A stretch of DNA of 64,000 nt, taken from the NCBI GenBank assembly GCA_016938235.1, contig JAFGVA010000116.1, positions 62,001-126,000 of the forward strand, read 5' to 3'. Below, piece by piece: positions 44,257-54,488 of the stretch; the first letter of the stretch is position 1; every line of letters starts with the position of its first letter. Source of the stretch: Bacteroidales bacterium. Lineage in GTDB: Bacteria > Bacteroidota > Bacteroidia > Bacteroidales > UBA10428. The notes below the pieces were generated by a model. It was not told the origin of the DNA and ran no database searches. It saw only the letters and a list, made by a program, of their open reading frames with translations. The translations under genes and the position numbers were made by a program.

Positions 44257-45846
44257 TTAGTATATTTCAAACACTTTATAGGTGGTATGTTTTTCACCGT
44301 TTGATAAAAAAGCCGTAATCTTAAGTGTATGAGTGCCTCTTTTGATATCAGCTGGTATCCCCGATTTCCATAAATGAGTTGAAGTAGTCAGAGGCGGATT
44401 CCAACCATCGTATGTCAAGCGTTTGAAATTGTTCCTGACCATATAAGGATCCTGACCATAAAAATACTTCATGGTATCGGCAGGGTAATTATCAAACTCA
44501 CACAGAACAAGGGTTTTTTCTTCACCATCAAACACATTTACAACTATTTCGGTGTTGGGTAGGCTGTCAAACGAAACCTTAACATCGGGCACACTTACTC
44601 TTAATTGAAAATCTTTCGATTTGCCTGCCGGAATGAAGCTGCGTTTGTAATCTGAATCTGAAAAATCAAGAACATAAAATCCGCTTGGGGAGCCATCGGA
44701 ACAAACAGCTTCGGGAATACTGTCTGAATTGAATGGTGAGGTATACCATGAACCACTTGTAGCACCAGCAACAAGTCCTCTGAATTTGCCCGAGTAGGGC
44801 CATTGGGCTATGGCTTTTGTATATTCCCAGTTGGCACAGGTATGTAAGTGGCCATAAATTCCAAGAATATTGTTTTGGTTTTCAAGGAGATCATAGGCAC
44901 TCAACAGCCTGGAGGGTTGAAAATAACCCGGAAAAAGGGGAATGTGAGCCATTATTACCACCCGGCTGTTTTTACTGACAAAAGATAAATCCTGTTTTAG
45001 CCATTTAGCCTGCGAAGTGTGTATGCCTCCTGTATAACCACCCTGGCAGTTTTCGCTGGAATTCCATCCGTCATAATCTACCGTATTTAACACAATAAAG
45101 TGTGTAGAGCCATAATTAAAGGAATAATAATCGGGTCCAAAATGCTTCCTGAAAGTTTCAACCTGGGTGAGGCTGTCAACCGAAAGGTAATTCACATCAT
45201 GATTGCCGGCTACCATATATACGGGTCCTTGCAGCGTGCTTAAGGAGCTCTCAATTTCAGGATAAAGACTTAGGTCATTATCAGCTATATCGCCAAGACA
45301 TGCATGAAAATCTGCATTGGTTTTTAATAAATCAGGTAAAACACCTTTTCTGAAATATTCTATATGTTTTTTTGTAGGTGTTTGAATATCACCAATTAAA
45401 TTTACTATATAGTTTTTCTTTTTTGCGGTTTTATGCAACGGGAAAAACAAGGTGTCGGGAACAGCACGATTGGCATCAATGCCTTTGTATTTAAAATACT
45501 CAGGAGAACCCTTGGTATATCTCAGATAATAAAAATCGGGTACATTGTTTTCTTTTAATTCGAATTCATATTCAGCTGGTTTAATCACAGATATAATATC
45601 GTTTTCCTTTACAGGAATTGAAAACCACCCGGACAAGTTACTTTGAACAATGGTGTCGAGCGATGATACTAAAATGTTTGCAAGTCCTTTTTCATTGTTA
45701 TCAAGGCGGCTATTTCTGTTTATATCTTCAAAAACAATTCCGTTTTGAATTGTATTCTGAGAAAAGGAGGTATGGCAGATCAGTAGGAATAGGAAAGATC
45801 CAGCTAAAAAAAATGATGTAAAAGTATGGGCAGGTTTAGTTATCAT
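44257..45846 (-). CDS. secreted calcineurin-like metallophosphoesterase
   Basis: The start is taken at the ATG at 45846 (MITKPAHTFTSFFLAGSFLFLLICHTSFSQ), just beyond the murF-alr stop; a longer frame would overlap that gene. The mature protein has an N-terminal SdrD-B/CarboxypepD-like sandwich (IQNGIVFEDINRNSRLDNNEKGL, about 31-120), a metallophosphoesterase domain with GDIQT, GDIADND, VAGNHDVNY, MAHIPLF and GIYGHLHTCANW (about 145-380), and a C-terminal beta domain (about 390-529). All metal ligands are present. It belongs to the CapA/phosphatase group found in Bacteroidota periplasm; the substrate is unknown. Confidence 0.87.
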   Translation of the reverse strand: MITKPAHTFTSFFLAGSFLFLLICHTSFSQNTIQNGIVFEDINRNSRLDNNEKGLANILVSSLDTIVQSNLSGWFSIPVKENDIISVIKPAEYEFELKENNVPDFYYLRYTKGSPEYFKYKGIDANRAVPDTLFFPLHKTAKKKNYIVNLIGDIQTPTKKHIEYFRKGVLPDLLKTNADFHACLGDIADNDLSLYPEIESSLSTLQGPVYMVAGNHDVNYLSVDSLTQVETFRKHFGPDYYSFNYGSTHFIVLNTVDYDGWNSSENCQGGYTGGIHTSQAKWLKQDLSFVSKNSRVVIMAHIPLFPGYFQPSRLLSAYDLLENQNNILGIYGHLHTCANWEYTKAIAQWPYSGKFRGLVAGATSGSWYTSPFNSDSIPEAVCSDGSPSGFYVLDFSDSDYKRSFIPAGKSKDFQLRVSVPDVKVSFDSLPNTEIVVNVFDGEEKTLVLCEFDNYPADTMKYFYGQDPYMVRNNFKRLTYDGWNPPLTTSTHLWKSGIPADIKRGTHTLKITAFLSNGEKHTTYKVFEIY

Positions 45847-45850
45847 GGCA

Positions 45851-48310
45851 TTAATCTTTATAAAATACTCGTTTAACTCTTGACGAAACATTAGTAAGAA
45901 TTTCATAGGGTATGGTGTTAATTTTTTCAGCAAGCTTTGTTATTGGGTTTTCTTCTCCGAATAGTATTACTTCATCACCTTCAGAACAAACTATATCGGT
46001 TATATTAATCATACTCATATCCATACAAATATCTCCAATAAAAGGAGCAGTTTGGCCTGCTATAATAACTTCTCCGTTGCCGTTGCCAAATTTCCTGTCG
46101 AGGCCATCGGCATAGCCTACGGGAATAATAGCTATTTTAATATCCTGGTTTGCCAGCCCTCTTCTGTTGTAACCTACGGTTTCTCCCGAATCTATTTGTT
46201 TGATTTGCGATATGTGCGTTTTTAAGGTGCTGACAGGTTTAACATCAGCGTTAAGGGCAGAAATCCCATGCAGTCCGATTCCCAAACGAACCATCTCAAA
46301 ATGAGCTTCGGGGTATCGTTCAATTCCGGCAGAATTTAAAATGTGCCTTATGGGGTTATAACCCAGTGCTGAGCTGATTTGTTTATACGCCAGGTTGAAT
46401 GTTTTTATTTGGTGTTTTGTAAATTCATCGTGTTTGGCAGCATCGCTGGCAGCGAGATGAGAAAAAACAGCTTGTAGTTTTATTGTTCCAGAAGATTTTA
46501 CAAGGTCAATAACCGTTGGTATTTCCCTGGGTAGAAATCCTAAACGATGCATACCTGTATCAATTTTTAGGTGAATAGGATATTCACTCACCTGTAATCT
46601 TTTGGCAGTTTCAATAAAGTTTTTTAAAATATTAAAACTATAAATCTCCGGTTCAAGATCATTGTCGATTATACGCTCAAAATCTTCTTTTCCGGGCGAC
46701 ATTACCATAATCGGAATGTTAATGCCTTCTTGTCGTAGTTGCACACCTTCGTCGGTGAAGGCAACACCCATGTAGTCAACCTTTTCGTGTTGCAGGAGTG
46801 TGGCTATTTCGTTGCCTCCACTACCATATGCCAGTGCTTTAACCATAACCATTATGCGGGTTGGACTCTTTAACAAAGAACGAAAATAGTTCAGGTTATG
46901 AAGCAGGTTATTCAGGTTAATTTCAAGAACTGTGGTGTGGTTTTTTTCAGCGAGATGGTGAACAATGTTCTCAAAACGGAAACTTCTGGCGCCTTTAATC
47001 AGTATGTTTTCATTCTTTAGTGTACCTAACATTCCCGATTCGATAAGTGCCGCACCCGACAAATAAAAAGCTGAATTAAGAAAACCGAAATTCTCTTTCT
47101 GACTCATTAATCCGGGGCCAATTCCTATGAATTTTTTTATCCCGGCACGCTGAACAGAAAGTGCAATTTGTTCATATAGTTCCGTAGAGCTTTTACCACT
47201 TTGTTCGATATCAGAAAGTATAATTGTTCCCGGTCTGCCTTTTTGCTGGTTCATATAATCGAGCGCAATTTGCAACGAATTTATATCGGAGTTGTAAGAA
47301 TCATTAATTAATATGCAATTGTTTATGCCGCTCAACTGTTCAAGACGCATTGCAACAGGATGTATGTTGCTTATCACCTGTTTAAGATCAGACTCAGAAT
47401 AGCCCTGGTAAATTAAGAAATTAAAAGTCTGAATCGCATTTTCAATACCAGCCTTATCTGTAAACGGAACTTTAAGTTTTATGCTGCCATATTTTGATTT
47501 AAGTTCAACTTCAGTTGATTTGTCAATAGTTTTAAGGCTTATTATATGCAAAGAAGCATCTATTGAACTGGTTGACCAACTTACTAATTGCTCCGCATTA
47601 AATTGTTTGACCAGTTCTTCATGAATAAGGGTATGGTCTGAGCAATAAAATATTTTTTTACAGCCTTTAAAGAGTTTTATTTTTTCCAGCAGTTTTTCAT
47701 TGTGCGAACTAAAATTTTCCTGGTGGGCTTCTCCAATGTTTGTTATTATTCCATAATCGGGACGAATAAGCTCGTTTAATGCTTCCATTTCGCCCGGTTT
47801 TGAAATACCAGCTTCAAAAACTCCAAATTCACTTTCGTTGTCTAACAGCCAAAGTGACAAAGGAACACCTACTTGTGAATTATAGCTTTTAGGACTGCGC
47901 GTAACTTTGTGTTTGATGCCCAAACCGGCAGAAATCCATTCTTTAACTATCGTTTTGCCGTTGCTTCCGGTAATGGCCAAAACAGGCAGCGTAAAACTGT
48001 TTCTATGAAATCTGGCAAGCTCATGAAAAGCTCGTGTAGTGCTTTTTACCACAACGAATCCACATTCTTTGGCAGATTCAGGAATTGCAGTTTTATCTGA
48101 AATAAGAAAACAACGAATTCCTTTTTCAACCATTTCGTTGATGTACAAATGTCCGTCGTGTCGTTCACCCTTAATTGCGATGAAAAGAGTAGACAGCGAA
48201 GTGTTTATTTTCCTGCTGTCAATCGATAAAGAACTGAAAGTTAAAAATTCCTCACCTGATAATTCACCTTTTGTTATTTCAGCTAATTGTTTAAGACTGT
48301 ACTCTGTCAT
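45851..48310 (-). CDS. murF-alr: bifunctional UDP-MurNAc-tripeptide:D-Ala-D-Ala ligase / alanine racemase
   Basis: The start is taken at the ATG at 48310 ([17 protein letters not shown]), overlapping the tdk stop by 4 bases. The 819-residue fusion has a MurF half at about 1-445 (ATP-binding [13 protein letters not shown], then [37 protein letters not shown]) and an alanine racemase half at about 455-819 (PLP-binding [11 protein letters not shown]; catalytic Tyr in VGYNRRG; C-terminal ISPYIL-like [33 protein letters not shown]). It adds D-Ala-D-Ala and makes D-Ala for the same step. The fusion is characteristic of Bacteroidota. Confidence 0.96.
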   Translation of the reverse strand: MTEYSLKQLAEITKGELSGEEFLTFSSLSIDSRKINTSLSTLFIAIKGERHDGHLYINEMVEKGIRCFLISDKTAIPESAKECGFVVVKSTTRAFHELARFHRNSFTLPVLAITGSNGKTIVKEWISAGLGIKHKVTRSPKSYNSQVGVPLSLWLLDNESEFGVFEAGISKPGEMEALNELIRPDYGIITNIGEAHQENFSSHNEKLLEKIKLFKGCKKIFYCSDHTLIHEELVKQFNAEQLVSWSTSSIDASLHIISLKTIDKSTEVELKSKYGSIKLKVPFTDKAGIENAIQTFNFLIYQGYSESDLKQVISNIHPVAMRLEQLSGINNCILINDSYNSDINSLQIALDYMNQQKGRPGTIILSDIEQSGKSSTELYEQIALSVQRAGIKKFIGIGPGLMSQKENFGFLNSAFYLSGAALIESGMLGTLKNENILIKGARSFRFENIVHHLAEKNHTTVLEINLNNLLHNLNYFRSLLKSPTRIMVMVKALAYGSGGNEIATLLQHEKVDYMGVAFTDEGVQLRQEGINIPIMVMSPGKEDFERIIDNDLEPEIYSFNILKNFIETAKRLQVSEYPIHLKIDTGMHRLGFLPREIPTVIDLVKSSGTIKLQAVFSHLAASDAAKHDEFTKHQIKTFNLAYKQISSALGYNPIRHILNSAGIERYPEAHFEMVRLGIGLHGISALNADVKPVSTLKTHISQIKQIDSGETVGYNRRGLANQDIKIAIIPVGYADGLDRKFGNGNGEVIIAGQTAPFIGDICMDMSMINITDIVCSEGDEVILFGEENPITKLAEKINTIPYEILTNVSSRVKRVFYKD

Positions 48311-48891
48311 TTTATATTTGATTGGGATTCGATGTAACATTTGCGGCATAATGGCTCATATATATCTTTCTCGCCAAGCAAAACACGTTTTTCCTCTGTA
48401 GTTTTTCGATGTGTATATTGGGCAAGATTTCCACATTTCATGCATATTGCATGAACTTTGGTAATGTATTCTGCAACAGCCAGCAATTCAGGCATGGGGC
48501 CAAAAGGTTTTCCCAGGTAATCCATATCAAGTCCGGCAACGATTACCCGTACCCCTTGTTTTGCCAGTTTATTACAAACATCAGGCAGTCCTTTATCGAA
48601 AAATTGGGCTTCATCAATTCCAATAACATCAACATTGCTAGTTAGCATAAGAATATTTACCGAAGTATCAACCGGTGTAGAATGTATCGAGTTTTCATCG
48701 TGCGAAACAACTTCCTCCTGGCTATAACGGGTGTCAACCTTAGGCTTAAATATTTCAACCTTAAGGTTGGCTAATTTTGCTCTTTTCAGTCTCCTGATCA
48801 ACTCCTCGGTTTTACCGGAAAACATAGAGCCTGCTATAACTTCAATATGTCCTGTGCGATTTTCAGGGTTTATAATATCTTCAGTAAACAT
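48307..48891 (-). CDS. tdk: thymidine kinase
   Basis: A 194-residue type II thymidine kinase: P-loop [14 protein letters not shown] at about residues 21-34, IDEAQFFD with the catalytic Asp/Glu, and a zinc ribbon ([16 protein letters not shown] ... PLCRKCYIE). It phosphorylates thymidine in the salvage pathway. It overlaps murF-alr by 4 bases, forming an operon tdk - murF-alr - phosphoesterase on the minus strand. Confidence 0.95.
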   Translation of the reverse strand: MFTEDIINPENRTGHIEVIAGSMFSGKTEELIRRLKRAKLANLKVEIFKPKVDTRYSQEEVVSHDENSIHSTPVDTSVNILMLTSNVDVIGIDEAQFFDKGLPDVCNKLAKQGVRVIVAGLDMDYLGKPFGPMPELLAVAEYITKVHAICMKCGNLAQYTHRKTTEEKRVLLGEKDIYEPLCRKCYIESQSNIK

Positions 48892-49067
48892 ATATGCAAG
48901 ATAATAAGCTTTGTTACGTTATACTTATTAATTAATTACAACAGCGGTTTATCATTGTTAATGATTTGTCCCGGCTTGTAAAAATAAATTACGACTTTTG
49001 TACAAGTTGTATTATACACAAAAATAAAAAACTATTGCTGAATACTGAATTTAATAATTATTAGCTC

Positions 49068-49820
49068 ATGCAATATAAAAACACGGTCGAAGCTATATAT
49101 ATTTCTCTTGAAGAGATTCAGAACCTGGTTTCGGAATTTGGCGCTGAAGAAGAAATTCACAGGATTGATATTGACCTGGCCACTGAAAAAGTAAGGCGTG
49201 TTTACGATTTGCTTTTAAGTTTAAGAAATGAAGTCGGAGATTTACCCCTTGAGACCAAAATGCATGTTGAGAAAGCATTTGAAAAGCACGATGGTTCTAA
49301 TGTGGAATTTGAGTTTAATACTGTGGATGAGAGCTCAGATATTCATAATGAAACAGAAGGCTCAACTATTCAAACAGATTCTGTAAAAGAAATTAAGGAA
49401 GAACCGGAAAAACTTTCAGAACCGGCTCCGAAAAGTGTTCAGCCTGATTTAAAAGTAAGTTTGCCTGAAGAAAAAAAGTTTCTCGGAGAGAGTCTGGGTA
49501 GTAAGAAACCTACATTAAACGAGGAATTATCGGGCAAATCAAAAGATTCTCAAATAACAGAGAAGCTTAAAACAAAACCAATATCTAGTATTAGCGGTTC
49601 GATTGGTCTGAATGAGAAATTCGAATTCATTAACAATCTTTTTAGAGGAGACAAGGCAAGATACGAGCATGCAATGGAGGTTTTAAATTCGGCCACAAAC
49701 TTTAATGATGCTTACGACTACCTTGCTAACTCATTAAACTGGGATATGGATAGTGTGTATGCCCAACGAATTCTTGATTTGATTCGAAGAAAGTTAATTG
49801 TGCGCAAAAATGAGCAGTAA
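49068..49820 (+). CDS. conserved Bacteroidota protein, function unknown
   Basis: A 250-residue protein with a helical N-domain (about 1-75; YISLEEIQNLVSEFGAEEE, VRRVYDLLLSLRNEVG), a disordered, Glu/Lys/Ser/Pro-rich linker (about 76-180) and a C-terminal helical domain (GLNEKFEFINNLFRGDKARYEHAMEVLNSATNFNDAYDYL) that I recognise as conserved across Bacteroidota without a known role. No signal peptide. Its end overlaps the start of rsmI by 11 bases, so the two are coupled. Confidence 0.75.
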   Translation: MQYKNTVEAIYISLEEIQNLVSEFGAEEEIHRIDIDLATEKVRRVYDLLLSLRNEVGDLPLETKMHVEKAFEKHDGSNVEFEFNTVDESSDIHNETEGSTIQTDSVKEIKEEPEKLSEPAPKSVQPDLKVSLPEEKKFLGESLGSKKPTLNEELSGKSKDSQITEKLKTKPISSISGSIGLNEKFEFINNLFRGDKARYEHAMEVLNSATNFNDAYDYLANSLNWDMDSVYAQRILDLIRRKLIVRKNEQ

Positions 49821-50484
49821 ACTGTATCTTATTCCTACACCAATAGGAAATCTTGAAGATATTACGCTTCGGGCAATTCGTATTTTGAAAGAAGTCGATT
49901 TAATTCTTGCTGAAGATACCCGAACTTCCTCAAAACTGCTTAAACATTACGAAATTTCAACAAGAACTGAGTCTTTTCATATGCACAATGAGCATAAAAA
50001 GGTAGAACATTATGTTGATTTGATTGAACACGGACAAACTCTTGCACTTATAACAGATGCCGGTACTCCTGCAATTTCTGATCCGGGATTTCTGTTGGTA
50101 AGAGCATGTTTGAAAAACGAAATTGAGGTGGAATGTCTGCCAGGAGCTACTGCATTTGTACCGGCTTTGGTGAATTCAGGTTTGCCATCGGAACGCTTTA
50201 TTTTTGAGGGATTTCTGCCTCAGAAAAAAGGAAGAAACAAGCGTCTTGAACAATTAAAGGACGAAGAAAGAACAATTATATTTTATGAATCTCCTTACAG
50301 ACTGGTAAAAACATTAGAACAACTTGCCGAACATTTTTCAATCCAACATATAGGCTCAGTGTCAAGAGAACTGACAAAAATTTATGAAGAAACACGAACA
50401 GGTTCTCTGGAAGAGTTAATTCGGCATTACTCTGAAAACCCACCCAAAGGCGAAATAGTTATAGTTTTTAGTCCGAAAATTTAG
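49810..50484 (+). CDS. rsmI: 16S rRNA (cytidine-1402-2'-O)-methyltransferase
   Basis: A 224-residue tetrapyrrole-methylase-fold enzyme. The start at the ATG at 49810 gives MSSKLYLIPTPIGNLEDITLRA, the family N-terminus; a four-codon longer frame exists. AEDTRTSSKLLKHYEI, ITDAGTPAISDPG and the SAM-site PGATAFVPALVNSGLPSERFIFEGFLP are all present, then YESPYRLVKTLEQL. It 2'-O-methylates C1402 in the 16S decoding region. It is shorter at the C-terminus than E. coli RsmI, as usual in this phylum. Confidence 0.95.
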   Translation: MSSKLYLIPTPIGNLEDITLRAIRILKEVDLILAEDTRTSSKLLKHYEISTRTESFHMHNEHKKVEHYVDLIEHGQTLALITDAGTPAISDPGFLLVRACLKNEIEVECLPGATAFVPALVNSGLPSERFIFEGFLPQKKGRNKRLEQLKDEERTIIFYESPYRLVKTLEQLAEHFSIQHIGSVSRELTKIYEETRTGSLEELIRHYSENPPKGEIVIVFSPKI

Positions 50485-50770
50485 TTGCTTAAATACTTCC
50501 TGGTTTCCAATTGATCACTCATACAAGTAAAAGGGTATCTCAAACAAGCTATTTGATATTTTCAGATTAAGCTGCCATGCCTGAAAACGGATAAAAAATT
50601 CGCTGGCTTCATTTTTTGATATTAAATTGTGCATTTTCGTACAGAAAAATTCTAAATCCGTTCGGATCTAAACAATATAACACATACTTATTATTCATAT
50701 AACTCTAATAATCAGTGATTAAAATTTATTTGGCATGGCTTATGATTGTTCTTTACCAAACTATTTAACC

Positions 50771-51241
50771 ATGATTACTCAAATTAATACCAAACGAATT
50801 AAACTGTTTTGCGGCTTATTTTTTGTATTTGGCTTACTCGCTGTGTCATATGCTCAAACAGTTGTAAATATCTACGACGAGAATGATGATAAGCTGATTA
50901 TTGAGCTTAAATCTTTATCTACTGATGCTAAATCAGTAGCGAATATTGTTTTAGTTTACGACTCCAATCAGTTCAGCATTGAAACAGAAAGTATGTTATC
51001 AAACACTGATAATGTAAATATTACTTTTTCTGCAACTGACAGGTATCTTACAAAATCAGAACTTTCGTCGTTGCTTGCTGTTGAAATGGAGGAAGATATT
51101 CAAATGGAAGACTGGATGATGAAGCCTTTTGAATGTGCAAAGCTCCAGGATTGTCTTAAACCACAAAAGGATGAAGAAATGCAGATTGAACCCTGGATGA
51201 CTGATTTGAGCTATTGGAATATTGGTGCAAAAAATAATTAA
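50771..51241 (+). CDS. small secreted protein with duplicated EDWM-type motif
   Basis: The start is taken at the ATG at 50771 (MITQINTKRIKLFCGLFFVFGLLAVSYAQ), a clean signal peptide; an upstream ATG at 50735 adds 12 residues. The 156-residue protein has a beta-rich middle (VVNIYDENDDKLIIELKSLS) and an acidic C-terminus carrying the motif twice: EEDIQMEDWMMKPF and EEMQIEPWMTDLSYW, about 34 residues apart. Similar E-x(4)-E-x-W-M repeats occur at the ends of other Bacteroidota exported proteins; what they bind is unknown. The 286 bases before it (50485-50770) hold nothing I can identify. Confidence 0.68.
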   Translation: MITQINTKRIKLFCGLFFVFGLLAVSYAQTVVNIYDENDDKLIIELKSLSTDAKSVANIVLVYDSNQFSIETESMLSNTDNVNITFSATDRYLTKSELSSLLAVEMEEDIQMEDWMMKPFECAKLQDCLKPQKDEEMQIEPWMTDLSYWNIGAKNN

Positions 51242-51288
51242 TAGAAATATTCAAAATCGGCTTAGCGTCCATATTTTTTGCAAAAGAA

Positions 51289-52584
51289 TCAATCCTGGTT
51301 TTCAAATTCAATAGCCCTGTCAACAAGATTCTGTGGTATTTGTTTCTTTGCTTTTATTCCTAAGTCTTTCAGTTTTTCAACCCGGCTAACCAGGTTACCT
51401 TTGCCTTCAGTTATCTTCTTCATCGTATCTTTGTACAAGTCCGATGTCTCTTCTATTTTTTTACCCAGTTTTATTAAGCGTTCGCTTAGGAGAACAAAAT
51501 CATCGTACAAAGCTCCGCCCTGCCTTGCTATTTCAAGCACATTCCGGCTTTGATATTCTTGTTTCCAAAGGCTTTCGATCATTTTTAATACAGCAACAAG
51601 ATTTGTAGGGCTAATAAGCAGAATGCGCCTTTCGTAAGCATAAGACCATAGTTGGGAATCGTTTTGTATGGCAAGCAGGTAGGCTGGTTCGACTGGCAGG
51701 AACATCATCACAAAGTCCAGGGTTTTTATCCCATTCAGGTCTTCATAATTTTTACCTGAAAGTCCGTTAATATGATTGCGAACAGAGTTTATGTGTTCTT
51801 TTAGTTCCGAAGCCCTGGAAACTTCATTATCAGCAGAGATATATCTTTCATATGCTGTTAAAGACACTTTGGAGTCGATAACAATACTTCTGTCGCCCGG
51901 ATAATGAACAATAACATCGGGTTGGAATCTCTTTCCATCATCCATGGTGAGCGATTCCTGTACTGTGTATTCTTCTCCTTTTCTCAGGCCTGTTCGTTCC
52001 AGAATGCTTTCCAGAATCATTTCGCCCCAGTTTCCCTGAGTTTTCGATTCACCCTTTAGTGCTTTTGTAAGAGAGTTTGCTTCTTTACTTATTTGCTGAT
52101 TTAGCTCGGCAAGGCGCTTTACTTCTTCCTGCAGTGAGAATCTTTGTTTGGTTTCGTTTACATAAGCATCTTCAACTTTTTTCTCAAAGTCTTTGATTTT
52201 ATCGTTGAGGGGTTTTAATATTTCGTCAAGGTTTGTTTTATTCTGCTCGGTAAATTTTTTGGTTTTTTCTTCAAGAATTTCATTTGCCAGGTTTTTAAAC
52301 TCAAGGTTTAATTTCTCCTGTATTTTCAGCAATTCTTCTTTTTGTTCTTCCAGTCTTTTTTTTAGAATCAGTAGTTCGGTGTCACGCGACGAAAGGTTGT
52401 TGCTGGTATTTAGCAACTCTTTTGATTTTGTTTCAAGTTCATTTTTTAGCTCCTGATTTGATTCTTCGAGCATTTTTATTTTCTGTTCACTAACACTTAT
52501 CTCTGATTTGTTAGCGTTTCTGAATAACAACCATCCGATAAGTATACCAAGTATAAGGCCCGCGACAAGTAAGATAATTTCCAT
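51289..52584 (-). CDS. rmuC: DNA recombination protein RmuC
   Basis: A 431-residue protein: N-terminal transmembrane helix (MEIILLVAGLILGILIGWLLF), a long coiled coil (about 28-180) and the RmuC nuclease-like domain (GNWGEMILESILERTGLRKGEEY, FQPDVIVHYPGDRSIVIDSKVSLTAYERY, DFVMMFLPVEPAYLLAIQ, ISPTNLVAVLKMI). The VIDSKVSL segment fits the PD-(D/E)xK-like core. RmuC limits inversions at short repeats in E. coli. Monocistronic, ending near 51289. Confidence 0.95.
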   Translation of the reverse strand: MEIILLVAGLILGILIGWLLFRNANKSEISVSEQKIKMLEESNQELKNELETKSKELLNTSNNLSSRDTELLILKKRLEEQKEELLKIQEKLNLEFKNLANEILEEKTKKFTEQNKTNLDEILKPLNDKIKDFEKKVEDAYVNETKQRFSLQEEVKRLAELNQQISKEANSLTKALKGESKTQGNWGEMILESILERTGLRKGEEYTVQESLTMDDGKRFQPDVIVHYPGDRSIVIDSKVSLTAYERYISADNEVSRASELKEHINSVRNHINGLSGKNYEDLNGIKTLDFVMMFLPVEPAYLLAIQNDSQLWSYAYERRILLISPTNLVAVLKMIESLWKQEYQSRNVLEIARQGGALYDDFVLLSERLIKLGKKIEETSDLYKDTMKKITEGKGNLVSRVEKLKDLGIKAKKQIPQNLVDRAIEFENQD

Positions 52585-52610
52585 CTTTCTGAAATTTGCT
52601 TTAATACAAA

Positions 52611-52642
52611 GAAAAAAAAAGTCCGCTAATTTAAGCGGACTT
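52611..52642 (-). terminator. terminator of the ferredoxin gene
   Basis: AAGTCCGCT and AGCGGACTT pair perfectly (52619-52642) around AATTTA; on the minus strand the stem is followed by nine T residues. It lies just before rmuC. Confidence 0.88.
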
Positions 52643-52663
52643 TTAATTTTTTTAATGCGGTTT

Positions 52664-52831
52664 TTATTCTGGGCTAATTGCTTCTACAGGACAAACATCA
52701 GCACAAGCACCACAATCGATGCATGCATCAGGATCAATTGTATAGATATCACCTTCTTTTATTGCTTCTGATGGACACTCGCCTATGCATGTACCGCACG
52801 CTGTACAATCATCACTAATTACGTAAGCCAT
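52664..52831 (-). CDS. 2[4Fe-4S] ferredoxin
   Basis: A 55-residue protein beginning MAYVISDDCTACGTCIGECP, with a second cluster motif CIDCGACADVCPVEA. Two CxxCxxCxxxCP motifs coordinate two low-potential [4Fe-4S] clusters, as in clostridial-type ferredoxins. It carries electrons for anaerobic enzymes (for example pyruvate:ferredoxin oxidoreductase or Rnf). Too short for common ORF cut-offs; it has its own promoter and terminator. Confidence 0.96.
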   Translation of the reverse strand: MAYVISDDCTACGTCIGECPSEAIKEGDIYTIDPDACIDCGACADVCPVEAISPE

Positions 52832-52867
52832 AATACTTTAAAATTTATTGTGTTACTAAATATCAGG

Positions 52868-52875
52868 CAAATTTA
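52868..52875 (-). promoter_or_regulatory. -7 promoter element for the ferredoxin gene
   Basis: On the minus strand it reads TAAATTTG, a full match to TAnnTTTG, 36 bases before the ATG at 52831. No clear -33. Confidence 0.45.
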
Positions 52876-52914
52876 AAATTTTAAAAAAAATATTCATCAG
52901 AAAACAGATAAAAT

Positions 52915-54108
52915 TTAAAATTTCTTCTGTTTTAGTAAGCCTGCTGCAATATAGGACAAGGCTGTTATACCCGTTTTCAGTGCTCTTTCATCAATATTAA
53001 ATTTTGATGAATGCAAGGGGTAATATTCTTCAGAGTCTTTTGGTTTAACGCCCAAATAATAAAAACACGACGGAGCAAATTGTGCATAATATGCAAAATC
53101 CTCCGATATCATTCTAAGGTTAATGTCTTCTACCGAAGATTCTCCAATGGCTTCTTTTGCCAGATGCTTAACCTTCTCAGTTACATTATTGTCATTAATT
53201 AAAGCCGGGTAGCCTATAGTTATTTCAACTTCACATCTGGCTCCCATACCTTCGGCAACAGATTCTGATATTTTCTTAATAAGTTTGTGCGCTTCGTATC
53301 TCCAGGTTTCATCCATAGTTCTCAAAGTGCCATAAACAGTAACTACCGATGGTATTATGTTATCTCTGCCCGGAGCATCAATCTTTCCAAAAGATAATAC
53401 CGTTGGCGTTGCTGCATAAGCCTTACGGCTTACTATCTGCTGTAATGCTACAATAATGTGAGAGGTAATCAGAATAGTATCGGTTATTTGATGAGGCATA
53501 GCCGCATGGCCACCTTTTCCTTTTATACTTAATGTAACTTCGTCTGTTGAGGCCATAAATTCACCAGCTTTGAAGCCTAGAACTCCTGATGTCATGTCGG
53601 GTATTACATGTTGGCCAATAATTATTTCAGGTTTCGGATTGCTTATGGCTCCCGATTCAATTATTTGTTTTGCACCTCCGGGCAGGGTTTCTTCGGCAGG
53701 TTGAAAAATAAACAGGATGGTACCCTCAATATCATTTTTTAAGCCACTAAGAATCCTGGCTGCACCCAAAAGTATAGCCATATGTGCATCATGACCACAG
53801 GCATGCATAACACCATCAGCTTTCGAAGCGTATTCAAGTTGATTGTCTTCCTGTATGGGCAGGGCATCAATATCAGAACGCAAGGCTATAACTTTTTTAT
53901 CAGGATTCTTACACTTGAGAATGCCCACTGTACCAGTTTCGAGCTTTATATCAATAAGAGGAATGCCATACTCTGCCAATTGTTCTTTTATGAATTTTGT
54001 GGTTTGATATTCCTGAAATGATAATTCAGGATTCCCATGTAAATATCTTCTGATTCTCACGGAATCTTCGAAAAACCGGCTAGCCAGTTCTGCTATTTCT
54101 TTTATCAC
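52915..54108 (-). CDS. M20-family amidohydrolase (N-acyl-amino-acid type)
   Basis: A 397-residue zinc peptidase/amidohydrolase of the M20D group. Metal and catalytic motifs include RRYLHGNPELSFQEYQT, VIALRSDIDALPI, HACGHDAHMAILLGAARIL, FIFQPAEETLPGGAKQII and ISEDFAYYAQFAPSCFYYLGV. The dimerisation domain lies at about 185-300. Members hydrolyse N-acetyl or hippuryl amino acids, indole-amino-acid conjugates or peptides; the substrate is unknown. It lies 6 bases after the small permease gene on the same strand, likely co-transcribed. Confidence 0.92.
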   Translation of the reverse strand: MIKEIAELASRFFEDSVRIRRYLHGNPELSFQEYQTTKFIKEQLAEYGIPLIDIKLETGTVGILKCKNPDKKVIALRSDIDALPIQEDNQLEYASKADGVMHACGHDAHMAILLGAARILSGLKNDIEGTILFIFQPAEETLPGGAKQIIESGAISNPKPEIIIGQHVIPDMTSGVLGFKAGEFMASTDEVTLSIKGKGGHAAMPHQITDTILITSHIIVALQQIVSRKAYAATPTVLSFGKIDAPGRDNIIPSVVTVYGTLRTMDETWRYEAHKLIKKISESVAEGMGARCEVEITIGYPALINDNNVTEKVKHLAKEAIGESSVEDINLRMISEDFAYYAQFAPSCFYYLGVKPKDSEEYYPLHSSKFNIDERALKTGITALSYIAAGLLKQKKF

Positions 54109-54114
54109 AGTGTA

Positions 54115-54486
54115 TTATTTTCCAAGAATTATTTTGAGTCCGGCAACAAGCATAAGTACTCCAAAAGCCTTTTTTAATGTTTTTGCCGGCAGGTTAACCG
54201 CCAGTTTCGATCCAACATAGCTTCCTATTAAGAAGGTAACTATAAGAATGAGTGCAAATTTATAGTTTATCAAACCTTTTTTGTGGTAGTTTGCTGCTGC
54301 TAATACAAAACCTATTGGAACAGCAAGAACGGCCAGGCTGGTACCCTGTGCTTCGTGCTGTGTCATACCGAAGATAAAAACCAGTGCCGGTACAATTATG
54401 ATTCCACCGCCTACACCAAAACCTCCGGCAATAAATCCTGCCAGTAAACCTGCAATGATGAGTAATGCAATTTGATTAAAATCCAT
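54115..54486 (-). CDS. TauE/SafE-family membrane permease, half-size
   Basis: A 123-residue protein with four helices and the DUF81/TauE signature GFGVGGGIIIVPALVFIFG, plus YVGSKLAVNLPAKTLKKAFGVLMLVAGLKI. Full-length family members have two such repeats (about 250 residues); this is one half, as in a group of small forms that may dimerise. Putative transport of sulfite, organosulfonates or related anions is a family association only. Flanked closely by the barrel protein upstream (2 bases) and the amidohydrolase downstream. Confidence 0.88.
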   Translation of the reverse strand: MDFNQIALLIIAGLLAGFIAGGFGVGGGIIIVPALVFIFGMTQHEAQGTSLAVLAVPIGFVLAAANYHKKGLINYKFALILIVTFLIGSYVGSKLAVNLPAKTLKKAFGVLMLVAGLKIILGK

Positions 54487-54488
54487 AA

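Noticed and set aside
48311-48349. Longer start for murF-alr
   Set aside because: The 13 extra codons overlap tdk; the [11 protein letters not shown] start matches the MurF N-terminus.
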